Shown: positions 1-9,489 of the stretch, in pieces
Numbering within the stretch: position 1 is the first letter of the stretch
How the letters are laid out: each line of letters starts with the position of its first letter
Source of the DNA: Sphingobium sp. C100
Lineage (GTDB): Bacteria > Pseudomonadota > Alphaproteobacteria > Sphingomonadales > Sphingomonadaceae
DNA length: 44,286 nucleotides
Assembly (NCBI RefSeq): GCF_000508185.1
Contig: NZ_AYOY01000151.1
Span: forward strand, 1-44,286
Reading direction: 5' to 3'
Position numbers and translations under genes: made by a program
The notes under the pieces: model-generated
Databases searched by the model: none
Told to the model about the DNA's origin: nothing
What the model saw: the letters and a program-made list of their open reading frames with translations, nothing else

Positions 1-7
1 GCCCCAA

Positions 8-2533
8 TCAGAGAAGACTCTGCGAGTTCGGATAATATTCGAACGAGAGGTCCTGGCTTCGGATCGTCACCGGTTTGAGATTGGCTCCGCCGCCGTCGGC
101 CTTGACACCTGTCAACACGCCTGGCGCCAGAGGGTTGCCGGAGTTAAGCAGCCTCGGGGTGATCGATCCGCCCGCGCGGACATCGTTGAGGTTGGGCGGG
201 GAGCTGGATATCGATGCCGCCGCCCTGACGACGAAGTTGCGGCTCACGTCAAACTTGATGTTGAATGAGGGCAATATGCGCGTGTAGGAATATTTGCGTG
301 TTTGTGGCGTGACGCTCTGCACCATCGTGTACATCGTCGGATATACACCGGCATCTTCGCCGCCCGGAGCTCGCAACGCCGCGACCAGCGCGCTATCCGC
401 CTCCGTCAGAACAAACGGCTCCGTCACAGCCGGTTCGCTCAGATTGCCCGAAGCGCTCACCGATTCGCGAAACACGCGGACGCCGATGTTGCCGGAAAAG
501 GCCGGAACAAAGCCTAGCCCGTCGTGGGCAAACTTGGCTTGAACATAGCCAGCGATGGTGGAAATACGGCTGCTGGTTCTACCCATGCCGCCATCGATCA
601 TATTCCAATATTGCTCACGAGTTCCGTCTTCGATCGTGCCATTATAGGTACTCAACATATAGTACCAGTCCCGGCTCTTCATAAGAGACTGGGCAGGCAT
701 GAGCATATTGCCGGGCGAGGCCAGCCGGCCACCAAAGAAATTAGGGAATTTCGTGGTCTCAAAGTCGGATGGATTGATCGTATCGAGATACTGAATATTG
801 TTCAGCCATGACGCCCCCAGAGGCGCCCAGTAGGTGCCGATGAAATTGTCCTTTTCGGTGCGGCGCGCCGCACGTCCGCCAATCGAGATGGTTCGCAAGA
901 AGCCATTGTCGCTCAGCCTGTAATCGAGATCCAGATTCCCCGCGAGCATCCGGCCGGTATTGTCGGGGCCATTATATCCCATCGAACCCAGATAATGATT
1001 CGCTGGGTCCAGCAAACCATCTTGATTGAGTCCGGAAATCTTTGGCAGCGTCCCCGTCAAATCCACATCCACGGATGTAACCAGAGGGGGGTGGCTTTCA
1101 ATGGAGGGATCCTCCGCTATCGAAACGAACATGTTGCGACCGGTTGCGCGTGAATAGACATATTGCACGCCGCCCCGGACGCGCAGCCGATCACCCGGTG
1201 TCCATATGAAGGATTGCGAGAGGTCGAGCGTCGAACTTTTGCTATGCCCGGACGACGATCCGCTGTTGGGGTTGAGGCTCGACTGCGGCGTATTGCAACT
1301 GATGATGTTGGGATAATTGCCCCAATCCCATTTCAGGCTGGACACGGGATCACCGTAATTGCCGCCGCAACTGATATTGAGCGCTTCGCGAGGGAACCAA
1401 CTCGCCCAGTCCGCCGGCATCAGCTCTTCCGCTGTGGTGTTGTTGCCGAAGGATGCGTTGCCCGTGGACCCAAGAATCAGTGTCCCGCGCTTGAAGGCGC
1501 CGGCTGAATCGTAAACCGGATCGCTGCCGAGTTGCGGCATGATTTCGTCGATCTGGCTGGGCGTACGGCCGAAGCCACCGCTCTGGCTGAGTGAATCCGA
1601 AACATATTGCGAGAAAAACAAAGTATTGGTAAATGTCAGATCGGAGTTCGGCGCCCACTGAACGGCTTGGTACGCGCCGTAACGGTCGCGCTTATTCTTG
1701 TTGACGCTCCAGTTGAAGCCGCTCGGTACCAGGGCAATGTTGTTGTTGGTTGGCGCAGAGGGAGCATATTCGCCAAACATGGCGCCCACCTGCAAATTGC
1801 TGCTCTGTTGATAAAGCCGGCTAAAGGCAAAATCCCAGAGCACGCCGAATTCACCAATACCGGTATCAAAGCGCTTGGAAAACAAAGCCGAAGCTCTGGG
1901 GGAAGACTTTTTGCTCTGGTCGCCATAGCTGGCGCCGACCGAGACATTGAATTCAGTTTTCGAGAAATCAAAGGGCAACCGCGTGCGCAGGTCGACCGAG
2001 GATACACCACCTTCGATAAGGTCGGCGCGGGACGCCTTGTAAAGATCCACGCCGCTCATCAGTTCAGGTGTCACCTCACCCCAACTGATAGCGCTACCAC
2101 TATTGGCGCTGAAGACCTGCCGACCATTGACGGTACTTGTGCTGTACGGCAGCCCGCGTACCGAAAAACCGGTCCCCTCGATCTGAAAGCTGGTGCTACC
2201 CCCGTTTACGGCCACGAAGCGCGAAAGCGCGACACCCGACACCCGCTGAAGCACCTCGGTGATCGAATTGTCGGGTAGCTGACCCGCCTCATCGGCCACG
2301 ACCGATTCGATAATTGTATCCGCGTTTCTCTTGTTCTCGATTGCGGTCTGCAGCGCCTTGCGGCGGGCCGTGACGATGATGTTGCGGTCCTCGGCCTTCT
2401 CCTTGGCGTCGTCGTCCTTGGCCTGGTCTTTGGCGGTCGCCTTTGTTTGTGCCAACGCCGGCTCCGCCGCGCCAATGCCCGCAGCGACGAACGCAAGAAT
2501 ACTGGTCTTCACCATAAGATCACGAATATTCAC
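8..2533 (-). CDS. TonB-dependent receptor, glycan type, 3' end frameshifted or truncated
   Basis: Outer-membrane TonB-dependent receptor for active uptake, probably of an oligosaccharide. The best start is the GTG at 2533, which follows a strong GGGAGGGG Shine-Dalgarno sequence; an upstream ATG at 2554 precedes that site and is less likely. A Sec signal peptide is followed by a TonB-box-like IIVTARR and a plug domain (LPDNSITEVLQRVSG, then a GLPYSTSTVNGRQVFS stretch). The gene is a clear paralog of the receptor at 13757-16738. The product is about 841 residues and stops right after FEYYPNSQSLL, where the paralog continues for about 235 more residues to a C-terminal Phe. Dropping two bases in the CTTCTCTG run before the stop gives SLLIGA, which fits the paralog's continuation. 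This is therefore a frameshifted gene or a sequencing error. The rest lies outside the window. The adjacent two-component genes and glycosidases suggest a glycan substrate. Confidence 0.88.
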   Translation of the reverse strand: MNIRDLMVKTSILAFVAAGIGAAEPALAQTKATAKDQAKDDDAKEKAEDRNIIVTARRKALQTAIENKRNADTIIESVVADEAGQLPDNSITEVLQRVSGVALSRFVAVNGGSTSFQIEGTGFSVRGLPYSTSTVNGRQVFSANSGSAISWGEVTPELMSGVDLYKASRADLIEGGVSSVDLRTRLPFDFSKTEFNVSVGASYGDQSKKSSPRASALFSKRFDTGIGEFGVLWDFAFSRLYQQSSNLQVGAMFGEYAPSAPTNNNIALVPSGFNWSVNKNKRDRYGAYQAVQWAPNSDLTFTNTLFFSQYVSDSLSQSGGFGRTPSQIDEIMPQLGSDPVYDSAGAFKRGTLILGSTGNASFGNNTTAEELMPADWASWFPREALNISCGGNYGDPVSSLKWDWGNYPNIISCNTPQSSLNPNSGSSSGHSKSSTLDLSQSFIWTPGDRLRVRGGVQYVYSRATGRNMFVSIAEDPSIESHPPLVTSVDVDLTGTLPKISGLNQDGLLDPANHYLGSMGYNGPDNTGRMLAGNLDLDYRLSDNGFLRTISIGGRAARRTEKDNFIGTYWAPLGASWLNNIQYLDTINPSDFETTKFPNFFGGRLASPGNMLMPAQSLMKSRDWYYMLSTYNGTIEDGTREQYWNMIDGGMGRTSSRISTIAGYVQAKFAHDGLGFVPAFSGNIGVRVFRESVSASGNLSEPAVTEPFVLTEADSALVAALRAPGGEDAGVYPTMYTMVQSVTPQTRKYSYTRILPSFNIKFDVSRNFVVRAAASISSSPPNLNDVRAGGSITPRLLNSGNPLAPGVLTGVKADGGGANLKPVTIRSQDLSFEYYPNSQSLL

Positions 2534-3398
2534 TTTAGCCCCTCCCATTCTCATTCAATATTTCAAACAAGAGAACCGGCGCGAAAGCGAAGAAGCCCGC
2601 TGCCTGCTGCATCGCTCGCATCCCCTTTGCGATTGCAGATGACATCGTTGTCAAAAATAATGGCTTCTTCGACGGAGGCGAGCCGCCCGCGTCCGAGATA
2701 GCAAGCTCGGCCATGCAATCTCGCGGGCCGAATGCGGCAAGCCGCATCTATTTGCTCTGGATATCTTTCATGCCTGTCCGCTCCTATTCAACCAACGCTC
2801 CGCTGGTCACGAACAGGAAGAGATTCTGAAGTCTTCCCAACATCCTTCTCTCCCCGTGCCATTTTCTAGGGCGTCCTTTTGGAGACGCTGCTGCATGGCT
2901 GGACTATAAATGCACATGTTTTTGCCGCGGCGTCCATCAATCTGTGCTAGCGGAAGCTGGTAAAGATCTGTTTTTACTAGAAATTACTGAGCCTCAGTGC
3001 CGGTTCGCAAATTTCTGGGCCGCTTCGTGAAGCGTCAGTCCGGTTCGAAACATTTCCGGCCTGGTTGTGGCTCGATGACCTTGGCCGGGCCTGTGGCATG
3101 TCCGAAACTGCTGTAACAGGAGGGGTGTGGACAGGTTGACGCCCAATGCCGCGAATCATCGCGCGACGACCTAAACTGCCGTCAGGGCCGAGATGCTTGG
3201 GCTGGGTCTGTATGAAAACAACTCGGGTGTCGGGGAGAGGAACTATGAAGTATCGGCGCCATCGCCTGCACCATCGCCTGCCGATTGTTCGGCGATTATT
3301 CCGACCCGGACTGATGGACACTCACCGCATTTTGACTGCGAGGGTAACGTGACCGAGCGTCTTCTCCCTTGTTCCCACCGCCTCGGCTATGTCGTATC
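2534..3398. other. Divergent intergenic region, no supported gene
   Basis: About 865 bases separate the divergent receptor and histidine kinase genes, so promoters for both must lie here. Short open frames exist on both strands but lack a convincing ribosome site or a recognisable protein. One, at 2535-2747 on the - strand, ends directly at the receptor start. A small inverted repeat CGCTTC-GT-GAAGCG is at 3021-3034. I could not identify a LytTR-type direct repeat with confidence. The length and the absence of genes leave room for regulatory DNA or remnants of a decayed gene. Confidence 0.6.
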
Positions 3399-4577
3399 AT
3401 GAGCAATGCTCGACATTATCCGTTCAGGCCCGGTGCAACGATGGCGGTAACGGCTAACCCCTTCGCCGCACTGGACGTGCCTTGGCGCATGACGTCGATC
3501 GCGCCGCTGCGGTTGGCGACCTTCGCTTTCCTGACTTGGACAGCGGTGGGCCTGTTCCAAGGTGTGCCCGACTTATTCAACAGCGGGTTTAACTGGTACA
3601 TGCTACTGGGAAAGCTCATCGATGCTTGGTCGTGGATATTGATGATGCCCGCGCTCTTGCTCATGGATCGGTGGCTCGTCTCGCTGGAGCAAAGCGTTCT
3701 TCGTCTTTCAATCGTTCTTTTATTGTTCAGCATACCGGTCAGCTTCGTTCACACCATCTTGGCGGGCTTGCTGATCTATCCTTTCGAGGAAATTTGGTGG
3801 AATCCGCTTCGGGATGCTGAGTTTGCCAAATATTTTTTCCTTGGCAGTTGGATGACTTACTGCGCGATCGTTGGCATCGGACAGGCCCTGAAATTCTACA
3901 GCCGTTTTATGAACAGCCAGCTTGAATTGGAGCGGGTCGAAAAACGCTTGTTGGAAGCCAATCTGAACGCGTTGCGCCTACAGCTTGAACCGCATTTTCT
4001 GTTCAATGCCTTGAACGCCATTTCGTCCGAGGTCGTCGCCGATCCGAAACTGGCGCGTGAGATGATCGAGAATCTTGGTACGCTGCTGCGATGTTCGTTG
4101 GACTGCAAGGACAGCGCAGAAATCACGTTGGCTGAGGAACTGGCGTTACTCACCAATTATCTGGCCATCCAGAAGGTTCGGTTCGGAGATCGGATCGATG
4201 TGAAGATCAACGTGGAGCCCGAAGTCATGTCGACCATGGTGCCGTCCATGTTGCTGCAACCGCTGGTGGAAAATGCGATCAGGCACGGGATCGAGGCACG
4301 CATGTCGGGCGGGATGATCGTGGTTTCAGCACAGAAGGCGGGAGGACAACTTGAAATCCATGTTCAGGACAATGGTGTCGGTCTGCCGCCCGACTGGCGG
4401 ATGGAGGCGGTGGAGGGCGTCGGCTTGCGCGTGACGCGCGAGCGCATCAGCGCCCTTTATCCGAGTCCTCAAGGGGATCGCTTCGCCGTGAGCGCCCGGG
4501 AAGGTGGCGGGACCAACGTCACTATATATGTGCCGCTCTACGAGGTGGGGACCGGCGCCCGTGAACGCGCTGCCTGA
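3399..4577 (+). CDS. LytS/YpdA-type sensor histidine kinase (His_kinase PF06580 family)
   Basis: Inner-membrane sensor kinase. Four hydrophobic segments lie at about residues 36-55, 68-88, 98-122 and 140-160, followed by a short coiled linker. The phospho-acceptor sits in LEPHFLFNALNAIS (His199 counted from the ATG at 3399). The ATP-binding core shows the N box MLLQPLVENAIRHGI, the G1 box DNGVGLP and a late GGG. There is no PAS, HAMP or large periplasmic domain, so sensing probably occurs in the membrane bundle. The start is uncertain: neither ATG 3399 nor ATG 3441 has a strong Shine-Dalgarno sequence, and an upstream TTG at 3369 is unlikely. The 3' end overlaps the response-regulator start by 17 bases, so the two should be translated together. 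The position between a receptor gene and glycosidases suggests it controls glycan uptake and breakdown; this is inference. Confidence 0.93.
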   Translation: MSNARHYPFRPGATMAVTANPFAALDVPWRMTSIAPLRLATFAFLTWTAVGLFQGVPDLFNSGFNWYMLLGKLIDAWSWILMMPALLLMDRWLVSLEQSVLRLSIVLLLFSIPVSFVHTILAGLLIYPFEEIWWNPLRDAEFAKYFFLGSWMTYCAIVGIGQALKFYSRFMNSQLELERVEKRLLEANLNALRLQLEPHFLFNALNAISSEVVADPKLAREMIENLGTLLRCSLDCKDSAEITLAEELALLTNYLAIQKVRFGDRIDVKINVEPEVMSTMVPSMLLQPLVENAIRHGIEARMSGGMIVVSAQKAGGQLEIHVQDNGVGLPPDWRMEAVEGVGLRVTRERISALYPSPQGDRFAVSAREGGGTNVTIYVPLYEVGTGARERAA

Positions 4578-5361
4578 CTCCTTTTGCGCCCTGATCGTCG
4601 ATGACGAAGCCCCCGCTCGCAGGCGGCTTGTGGATCTTCTGTCGAGGGACCGCGACGTTGGCCGCATTCTGGAAGCAGGACATGGCCTCGCGGCGCTGGA
4701 TATGATTCAGGAGGCCCAGCCCGACATCGTGTTCCTGGATGTCCAGATGCCCGGCGTCGATGGCTTCGGTGTGATCGACGCCATGGGTGTGGATAATATG
4801 CCGCTCACGGTGTTCGTGACCGCCTATGACCGTTTTGCGCTCCAGGCGTTCGAGGCGGATGCGCTCGATTATCTGCTCAAACCTTTTGGGGACAACCGCT
4901 TCGAGCGGACCATGGAGCGGGTCAAGACGCGCCTGCGCGAACATCGCGCCAGTGATTCAACCGATGCGAACGACTTTGGCCCGGAATTGCTCAAACTGGC
5001 CGCGAAACGCGCCGCACCCGGAGAGATTTGGGATTGGCTTGTGGTTAAGGCGCGGGGCGTCACCCGGCTTGTGATGGCGCATGATATTGACTGGATCGAA
5101 GCCGCCGGCGTCTATGTAACCCTTCACGTTGGCGGTGAGGAATATCTTTATCGCGCCAGCCTTGCCGTGGTGGCCAGTCGGCTCGACCCGTTCCGCTTTG
5201 TGCGGATACACCGATCCAGCATCGTGAACATGCGGTCGGTCGCGCTGCTTGAACGTCGGTCGCATGGCGAATTTGAGGTCATGATGAAGGACGGAACCCA
5301 TCTGACGCTCAGCCGAAGCTATCGAGCTGTGGTTGAAGGAATGCTGGGGCAGTCTCTTTAA
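4561..5361 (+). CDS. LytTR-family response regulator
   Basis: Two-domain transcription regulator of the LytR/AlgR class, about 266 residues. The receiver domain carries the acidic pair in IVDDEAPARRRL, the phosphorylated Asp60 in FLDVQMPG, the Thr of VTAYDRFALQAF and the Lys of YLLKPF. A linker leads to a C-terminal LytTR DNA-binding domain (about residues 160-262) with the typical IDWIEAAGVYVTLHV and FVRIHRSSIVNM segments. The chosen start is GTG 4561 because GAGGTGGGG lies just upstream and the homologous region begins right after it; a GTG at 4504 would add 19 residues inside the kinase gene. It overlaps and pairs with the upstream kinase. The likely targets are the divergent receptor and the downstream glycosidase genes, by position only. 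Confidence 0.94.
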   Translation: MNALPDSFCALIVDDEAPARRRLVDLLSRDRDVGRILEAGHGLAALDMIQEAQPDIVFLDVQMPGVDGFGVIDAMGVDNMPLTVFVTAYDRFALQAFEADALDYLLKPFGDNRFERTMERVKTRLREHRASDSTDANDFGPELLKLAAKRAAPGEIWDWLVVKARGVTRLVMAHDIDWIEAAGVYVTLHVGGEEYLYRASLAVVASRLDPFRFVRIHRSSIVNMRSVALLERRSHGEFEVMMKDGTHLTLSRSYRAVVEGMLGQSL

Positions 5362-5933
5362 CAGGGTATATTTCCAAGGGCCTCAGGGTGCAGCCAAATG
5401 CGCAGATATAGTGCCATTTGATGTCGCTACGCCTTGTTGATGGCCGATTTCCCCCTTTTCCCCAATTCTTCGCCGGACGTCCGGGCTGCCATGAAGAAAG
5501 GGCCGATTCGTGCCGATATGTCCCGCTGGCTAGCTTCCTATCCGCTCTGTGTCCTGAATGTTCCGGCCCGGAACAATTACCCTCAGGTCTGCGAAGAGAA
5601 TGTTATTACTCGCCCGAACGAAAGACACACGCTGCACAGGTGAAACGCTTCGCGCCTAACGGTCCGCGGCACCACCATGCAGGGACAGGGGAGGAGGGGG
5701 CATAGCCATATATTTCAAGCTGCGGCCGCTTCCTGCCGTGCGGACTTCGGCCGCCCGTGGGTATGCAATAGACGGAATCGCTCCGTCGCGCCACGGCTGC
5801 GGTGGTGGGCGATCATGTCCCATGCGCGGCGCGCAAGACTTTCCCGAGCCTCCCCTAGGGCCGGGCGCGGTGCGTCCGGTCCTCTTTTTGTGCCGGGGAT
5901 CGCATTTGCCAGACGACAAAAAGGAAGAGGATA
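5362..5933. other. Intergenic region upstream of the glycosidase genes
   Basis: About 570 bases between the response regulator and the GH29 gene. Short open frames here show no recognisable protein and no good ribosome site. The region probably contains the promoter and 5' leader of the GH29-GH39-GH95 genes. The only structure I can support is the pairing potential around the GH29 Shine-Dalgarno sequence, described separately. Confidence 0.55.
5880..5931 (+). promoter_or_regulatory. Possible ribosome-site-sequestering hairpin in GH29 leader
   Basis: The GH29 gene starts at GTG 5934 with its Shine-Dalgarno AAGAGGA at 5925-5931. A pyrimidine-rich segment at 5880-5891 (TCCTCTTTTTGT) is complementary to it in two ways: CTTTTTGT (5884-5891) pairs exactly with ACAAAAAG (5916-5923), and TCCTC (5880-5884) pairs with GAGGA (5927-5931) if GGAA bulges out. 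The fold would hide the ribosome site and could limit translation of the first glycosidase gene. It is visible in the sequence, but the function is inference. Confidence 0.4.
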
Positions 5934-7847
5934 GTGTTTCGAACATTGACGCGCAGGGCTGTCATGGGCGGAGGCGTCGCGCTTGCTGCTACGCCTCTGC
6001 GGGCGGCACGCATGACGTCCGCAAAAGCACCGGCACCTTGGGGCGCGCTGCCCAGCCCACGCCAACGCGCATGGCATAGGCGCGAAACATACGCCTTTGT
6101 CCATTTCACGGTGAACACTTTCACCGACAAGGAATGGGGCTATGGCGACGAGAATCCGGCCCTGTTTAACCCGACCGATTTCAACGCGGACCAGATCGTC
6201 GCGGCGGCGAAGGCTGGCAATCTGCATGGCATCGTCCTTACCGCCAAGCATCATGACGGCTTCTGCCTCTGGCCGACGCCGTTAACCGAACATTGCGTGC
6301 GCAACAGCCCCTATAAGGATGGCAAGGGCGACATCGTGCGTGAATTTGCGGATGCCTGCCGTCGAGGCGGCATTGCCTTTGGCATCTATCTTTCGCCCTG
6401 GGACCGGAACCATGCCGAATATGGTCGGCCTGCTTATATCGAATATTTCCGTGCCCAGCTCAATGAGTTGTGCACCCAATATGGCACGCTGTTTGAAGTG
6501 TGGTTCGACGGCGCCAATGGCGGCGACGGTTATTATGGCGGTGCACGCGAGACGCGGAAGATCGACGCGGAGGCTTATTATCAATGGCCATCGATCGTTG
6601 ATTATGTCCATTCGATGCAGCCTATGGCCTGCACCTTCGAGCCGCGCGGCGCGGATCTGCGGTGGGTGGGTAATGAAGGCGGCGTCGCGGGCGACCCCTG
6701 CTGGCCGACAATGGACAGCAAGAAAGCCTATACTCAGAGCGACGGTTTTGGGGGCATTCGCGGCGGCGACATCTGGTGGCCGGCGGAAACGAATACGTCG
6801 ATCCGTCCCGGCTGGTTTTATCACGCGGACGAGGACACACGCGTCAAATCGCCCGAGACACTGACGAAGATATTCGACGAGTCCGTCGGGCGCAGCACGA
6901 ACATGATCCTCAATCTGACGCCCGACCGGCGCGGTCGCGTCCCCGATCAGGATGTAGCATCGCTCACGGCATTCGGTGACGCCCTGCGCGCCAGCTTTGC
7001 GAAGGATCTGGCCCGGAATGCTGTCGCCCATGCTTCGGCCGAGCGCGGCAGGCTCTTTCGCGCTGCGAATGTGCTCGACGGCCAGCGCGACACCTATTGG
7101 AGCACGCCGGACGAGGATGTGATGCCCATGCTCACGCTCGACCTGGCGCCCGGCACGCAGTTCGACCTGATCCGGCTGCGCGAAAATATCGCCCTTGGCG
7201 TGCGGGTCACGCGTTTTGCCGTTGATGCCGACATGGCGGGCGACGGCAATTGGCAGGAGATCGTGAACAAGCAACTGATCGGTTCGCAGCGGATACTCCG
7301 CCTGGCTCAGCCTATCATGCCACGCCGCATCCGGTTGCGGATCCTGGAGGCGCCGGCTTGCCCCGCAATCACTGAATTCGCACTGTTCAAGAGCGTCGCG
7401 CCGCGCCTGTTGACAGCGGAGGAGACGAGCAGCGTCGCCTTGCTCGACCGCGCGCTGCTGAAGGTCGTGGCCGCGAGCGCACCAAGAGCTGAAATCCTGT
7501 TCGACGGGGATGGATTGACGACCTGGTTCACATCAGCTCCAGGATCGCTGACCATCGATCTTGGCCGGCGCGAACGCATTGCGGGCTTTTCGCTGGTGCC
7601 CATGCAAGACTGGTCGCATCCCTCCACGCCGCCGCCCCATTACGTCTTCGAAACCAGCGAGGATGGCGTGACATGGGAACGGCGCAGCGCTGGTGAATTC
7701 TCCAACATCGTCAATTCACGCCAGACCCAGCGAGTGCATCTTGGGCAGGCGGTTGCAGCCCGGCAGGTTCGGCTGACCTTCCTGAACAAAAGTGACGATC
7801 GACGCCAGCTCGCAATTTCGGAAATTGATATTCTGGCCCCCTTCTGA
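5934..7847 (+). CDS. GH29 alpha-L-fucosidase with C-terminal discoidin-like modules
   Basis: Exported retaining alpha-L-fucosidase, 637 residues. The N-terminus has a twin-arginine-like signal (TRRAVMGGGVALAATPLRA), which suggests Tat export to the periplasm. The GH29 barrel includes YAFVHFTVNTFTDKEWG, TAKHHDGFCLWPT and the nucleophile region EVWFDGANG, with Asp192 as the expected nucleophile; the acid/base is not conserved across the family and I cannot assign it. Two C-terminal beta-sandwich regions (about residues 360-480 and 510-635) look like F5/8 type C carbohydrate-binding modules, e.g. LDGQRDTYWST and LFDGDGLTTWFTS. The start is GTG 5934, with AGGAAGAGGA just upstream. It is the first of three glycosidase genes, with GH39 about 40 bases downstream. 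Likely substrates are fucosylated side chains of plant or microbial glycans. Confidence 0.93.
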   Translation: MFRTLTRRAVMGGGVALAATPLRAARMTSAKAPAPWGALPSPRQRAWHRRETYAFVHFTVNTFTDKEWGYGDENPALFNPTDFNADQIVAAAKAGNLHGIVLTAKHHDGFCLWPTPLTEHCVRNSPYKDGKGDIVREFADACRRGGIAFGIYLSPWDRNHAEYGRPAYIEYFRAQLNELCTQYGTLFEVWFDGANGGDGYYGGARETRKIDAEAYYQWPSIVDYVHSMQPMACTFEPRGADLRWVGNEGGVAGDPCWPTMDSKKAYTQSDGFGGIRGGDIWWPAETNTSIRPGWFYHADEDTRVKSPETLTKIFDESVGRSTNMILNLTPDRRGRVPDQDVASLTAFGDALRASFAKDLARNAVAHASAERGRLFRAANVLDGQRDTYWSTPDEDVMPMLTLDLAPGTQFDLIRLRENIALGVRVTRFAVDADMAGDGNWQEIVNKQLIGSQRILRLAQPIMPRRIRLRILEAPACPAITEFALFKSVAPRLLTAEETSSVALLDRALLKVVAASAPRAEILFDGDGLTTWFTSAPGSLTIDLGRRERIAGFSLVPMQDWSHPSTPPPHYVFETSEDGVTWERRSAGEFSNIVNSRQTQRVHLGQAVAARQVRLTFLNKSDDRRQLAISEIDILAPF

Positions 7848-7888
7848 GGTTGGGCGCCTTGCATGTTACCAGGAGAGACAATGTCGTG

Positions 7889-9472
7889 ATGAAAAGCCGT
7901 TCCACCCTATCCCTGCTTCTCGGCTTCGCTATGGCCGGCATGGTCCCGCAGGCCGCGTCCGCCGGCGAAGCGGAGGCAGCGCCGCGCATCGTGAACGTCG
8001 ATACCCGAGCCGCGCAGGCGCCGGTCGATCGTTTCTTCGATCTGTCAGTGGGTTCGGACTATCCCGGTACGCTGATCCGCGATGACAGCATGGCCCAGCT
8101 TCAGAGTGCGAGCGATGAGCTGGGCTTCCGCTATATCCGTTTCCACGCGATCTTCCATGATGTGCTTGGAACGGTGCAGCAGAAGGATGGCAGGATCATC
8201 TACGACTGGACCAAGCTAGACGAGCTGTACGACAAGCTGCTCGCCCGCAAGATCAAGCCCTTCGTGGAACTGGGCTTCACGCCTGAGGCGATGAAGACCT
8301 CCGACAGCAGCATCTTCTACTGGAAGGGCAATACGTCGCACCCCAGGCTTGGCCCCTGGCGCGATCTGATCACCGCCTTCGTCCACCATCTCCAGGACCG
8401 TTACGGCAAACAGGAAGTACGCAGCTGGTTTTTCGAGGTCTGGAATGAGCCCAATCTGGACGGCTTTTGGGAAAAGGGCGACCAAGCCGCCTATTTCGAA
8501 CTTTATGACGTGACTGCCAAGGCGATCAAGGCCATCGATCCGACTTTGCGGGTAGGCGGTCCTTCCACCGCAGGCGCGGCCTGGGTGCCCGAATTGCTAG
8601 ATTATGCCCATCAGCACGGCTCGCCGATCGACTTTGTGACGACGCATACCTATGGTGTCGATGGCGGCTTCCTGGACGAGGAAGGCAAGTCGGACACCAA
8701 GCTTTCATCTTCCCCCGATGCGATCGTCGGAGATGTGCGTCGCGTGCGCCAGCAGATTGCGGCTTCGAAATATCCAGATCTGCCGCTCTATTTCACCGAA
8801 TGGAGCACCAGCTACACGCCCCGCGACCTGGTGCATGATTCCTATGTGAGCGCGGCCTATATTCTCACCAAGCTCAAGGCGGTTCAGGGCATCGCCCAAG
8901 GGATGAGCTATTGGACCTATAGCGACCTGTTCGAAGAGCCTGGCCCGCCCCATGCGGCGTTCGAGGGCGGTTTTGGCCTGATGAACCCCCAGGGTATCCG
9001 CAAGCCGGCCTGGTTCACCTATAAATATCTGAACGCGCTCAAGGGACGTGAGATTCCCACGGGTGATCCCTATACGATCGCATCGGTCGATGGATCCGAC
9101 ATGGCTCTGGTCGTGTGGGATTGGCACCAGCCGGAGCAGTCGGTCAGCAACCGCTCCTTTTACGGCAAGCAGGTCGAGTCCGAGCCGGAGGCGCCCGTTA
9201 AGCTGCGCTTCGCCAATGTCCGGCCCGGCAAATATACGCTGCGCATATTCCGCACGGGATACCGGCATAACGATGCCTTCTCGGCCTATATCGACATGAA
9301 GATGCCGGTTAAGCTGACCGAAGCGCAGATCGCGCAGCTTCAGGCGCTGACCCGTGATCTGCCTGAACGTCAGGACAAGGTGACGGTGCCCCGCGGCGGA
9401 TCGTTCGAGGTCGATCTGCCGATGCAGTCGAACGACATACTGCTCGTGCGGCTCGAACCAGTCAGACCCTGA
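7889..9472 (+). CDS. GH39 glycosidase (beta-xylosidase-like)
   Basis: Exported glycoside hydrolase of family GH39, about 527 residues, with a Sec signal peptide ending near PQAASA. The acid/base Glu187 lies in FFEVWNEPNLDGFW and the nucleophile Glu304 in LYFTEWSTSY, spaced as in clan GH-A enzymes. A C-terminal beta-sandwich follows from about residue 400. GH39 is known mainly for beta-xylosidases and alpha-L-iduronidases, with other pentosidase activities reported, so the exact substrate is open. The start is ATG 7889 (or the adjacent GTG 7886) with AGGAGAG at 7871-7877; a TTG at 7850 would add an implausible leader. It sits 40 bases after the GH29 gene, so the two are probably co-transcribed, and could remove xylose after or beside defucosylation. 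Confidence 0.92.
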   Translation: MKSRSTLSLLLGFAMAGMVPQAASAGEAEAAPRIVNVDTRAAQAPVDRFFDLSVGSDYPGTLIRDDSMAQLQSASDELGFRYIRFHAIFHDVLGTVQQKDGRIIYDWTKLDELYDKLLARKIKPFVELGFTPEAMKTSDSSIFYWKGNTSHPRLGPWRDLITAFVHHLQDRYGKQEVRSWFFEVWNEPNLDGFWEKGDQAAYFELYDVTAKAIKAIDPTLRVGGPSTAGAAWVPELLDYAHQHGSPIDFVTTHTYGVDGGFLDEEGKSDTKLSSSPDAIVGDVRRVRQQIAASKYPDLPLYFTEWSTSYTPRDLVHDSYVSAAYILTKLKAVQGIAQGMSYWTYSDLFEEPGPPHAAFEGGFGLMNPQGIRKPAWFTYKYLNALKGREIPTGDPYTIASVDGSDMALVVWDWHQPEQSVSNRSFYGKQVESEPEAPVKLRFANVRPGKYTLRIFRTGYRHNDAFSAYIDMKMPVKLTEAQIAQLQALTRDLPERQDKVTVPRGGSFEVDLPMQSNDILLVRLEPVRP

Positions 9473-9489
9473 CGGCCGCAGCAGGGTTG

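Noticed and set aside
2535..2747. 70-residue open frame on the - strand ending at the left receptor start
   Set aside because: It reads fairly like a protein but has no ribosome site, no recognisable family and begins within unstructured intergenic DNA.
3021..3034. CGCTTC-GT-GAAGCG repeat as an operator
   Set aside because: Short and isolated; nothing links it to a regulator, and LytTR proteins bind direct repeats.
2977..3352. Overlapping open frames on both strands between the receptor and kinase genes
   Set aside because: Arg-rich translations with no family resemblance and no usable ribosome sites; possibly remnants, but not supported as genes.
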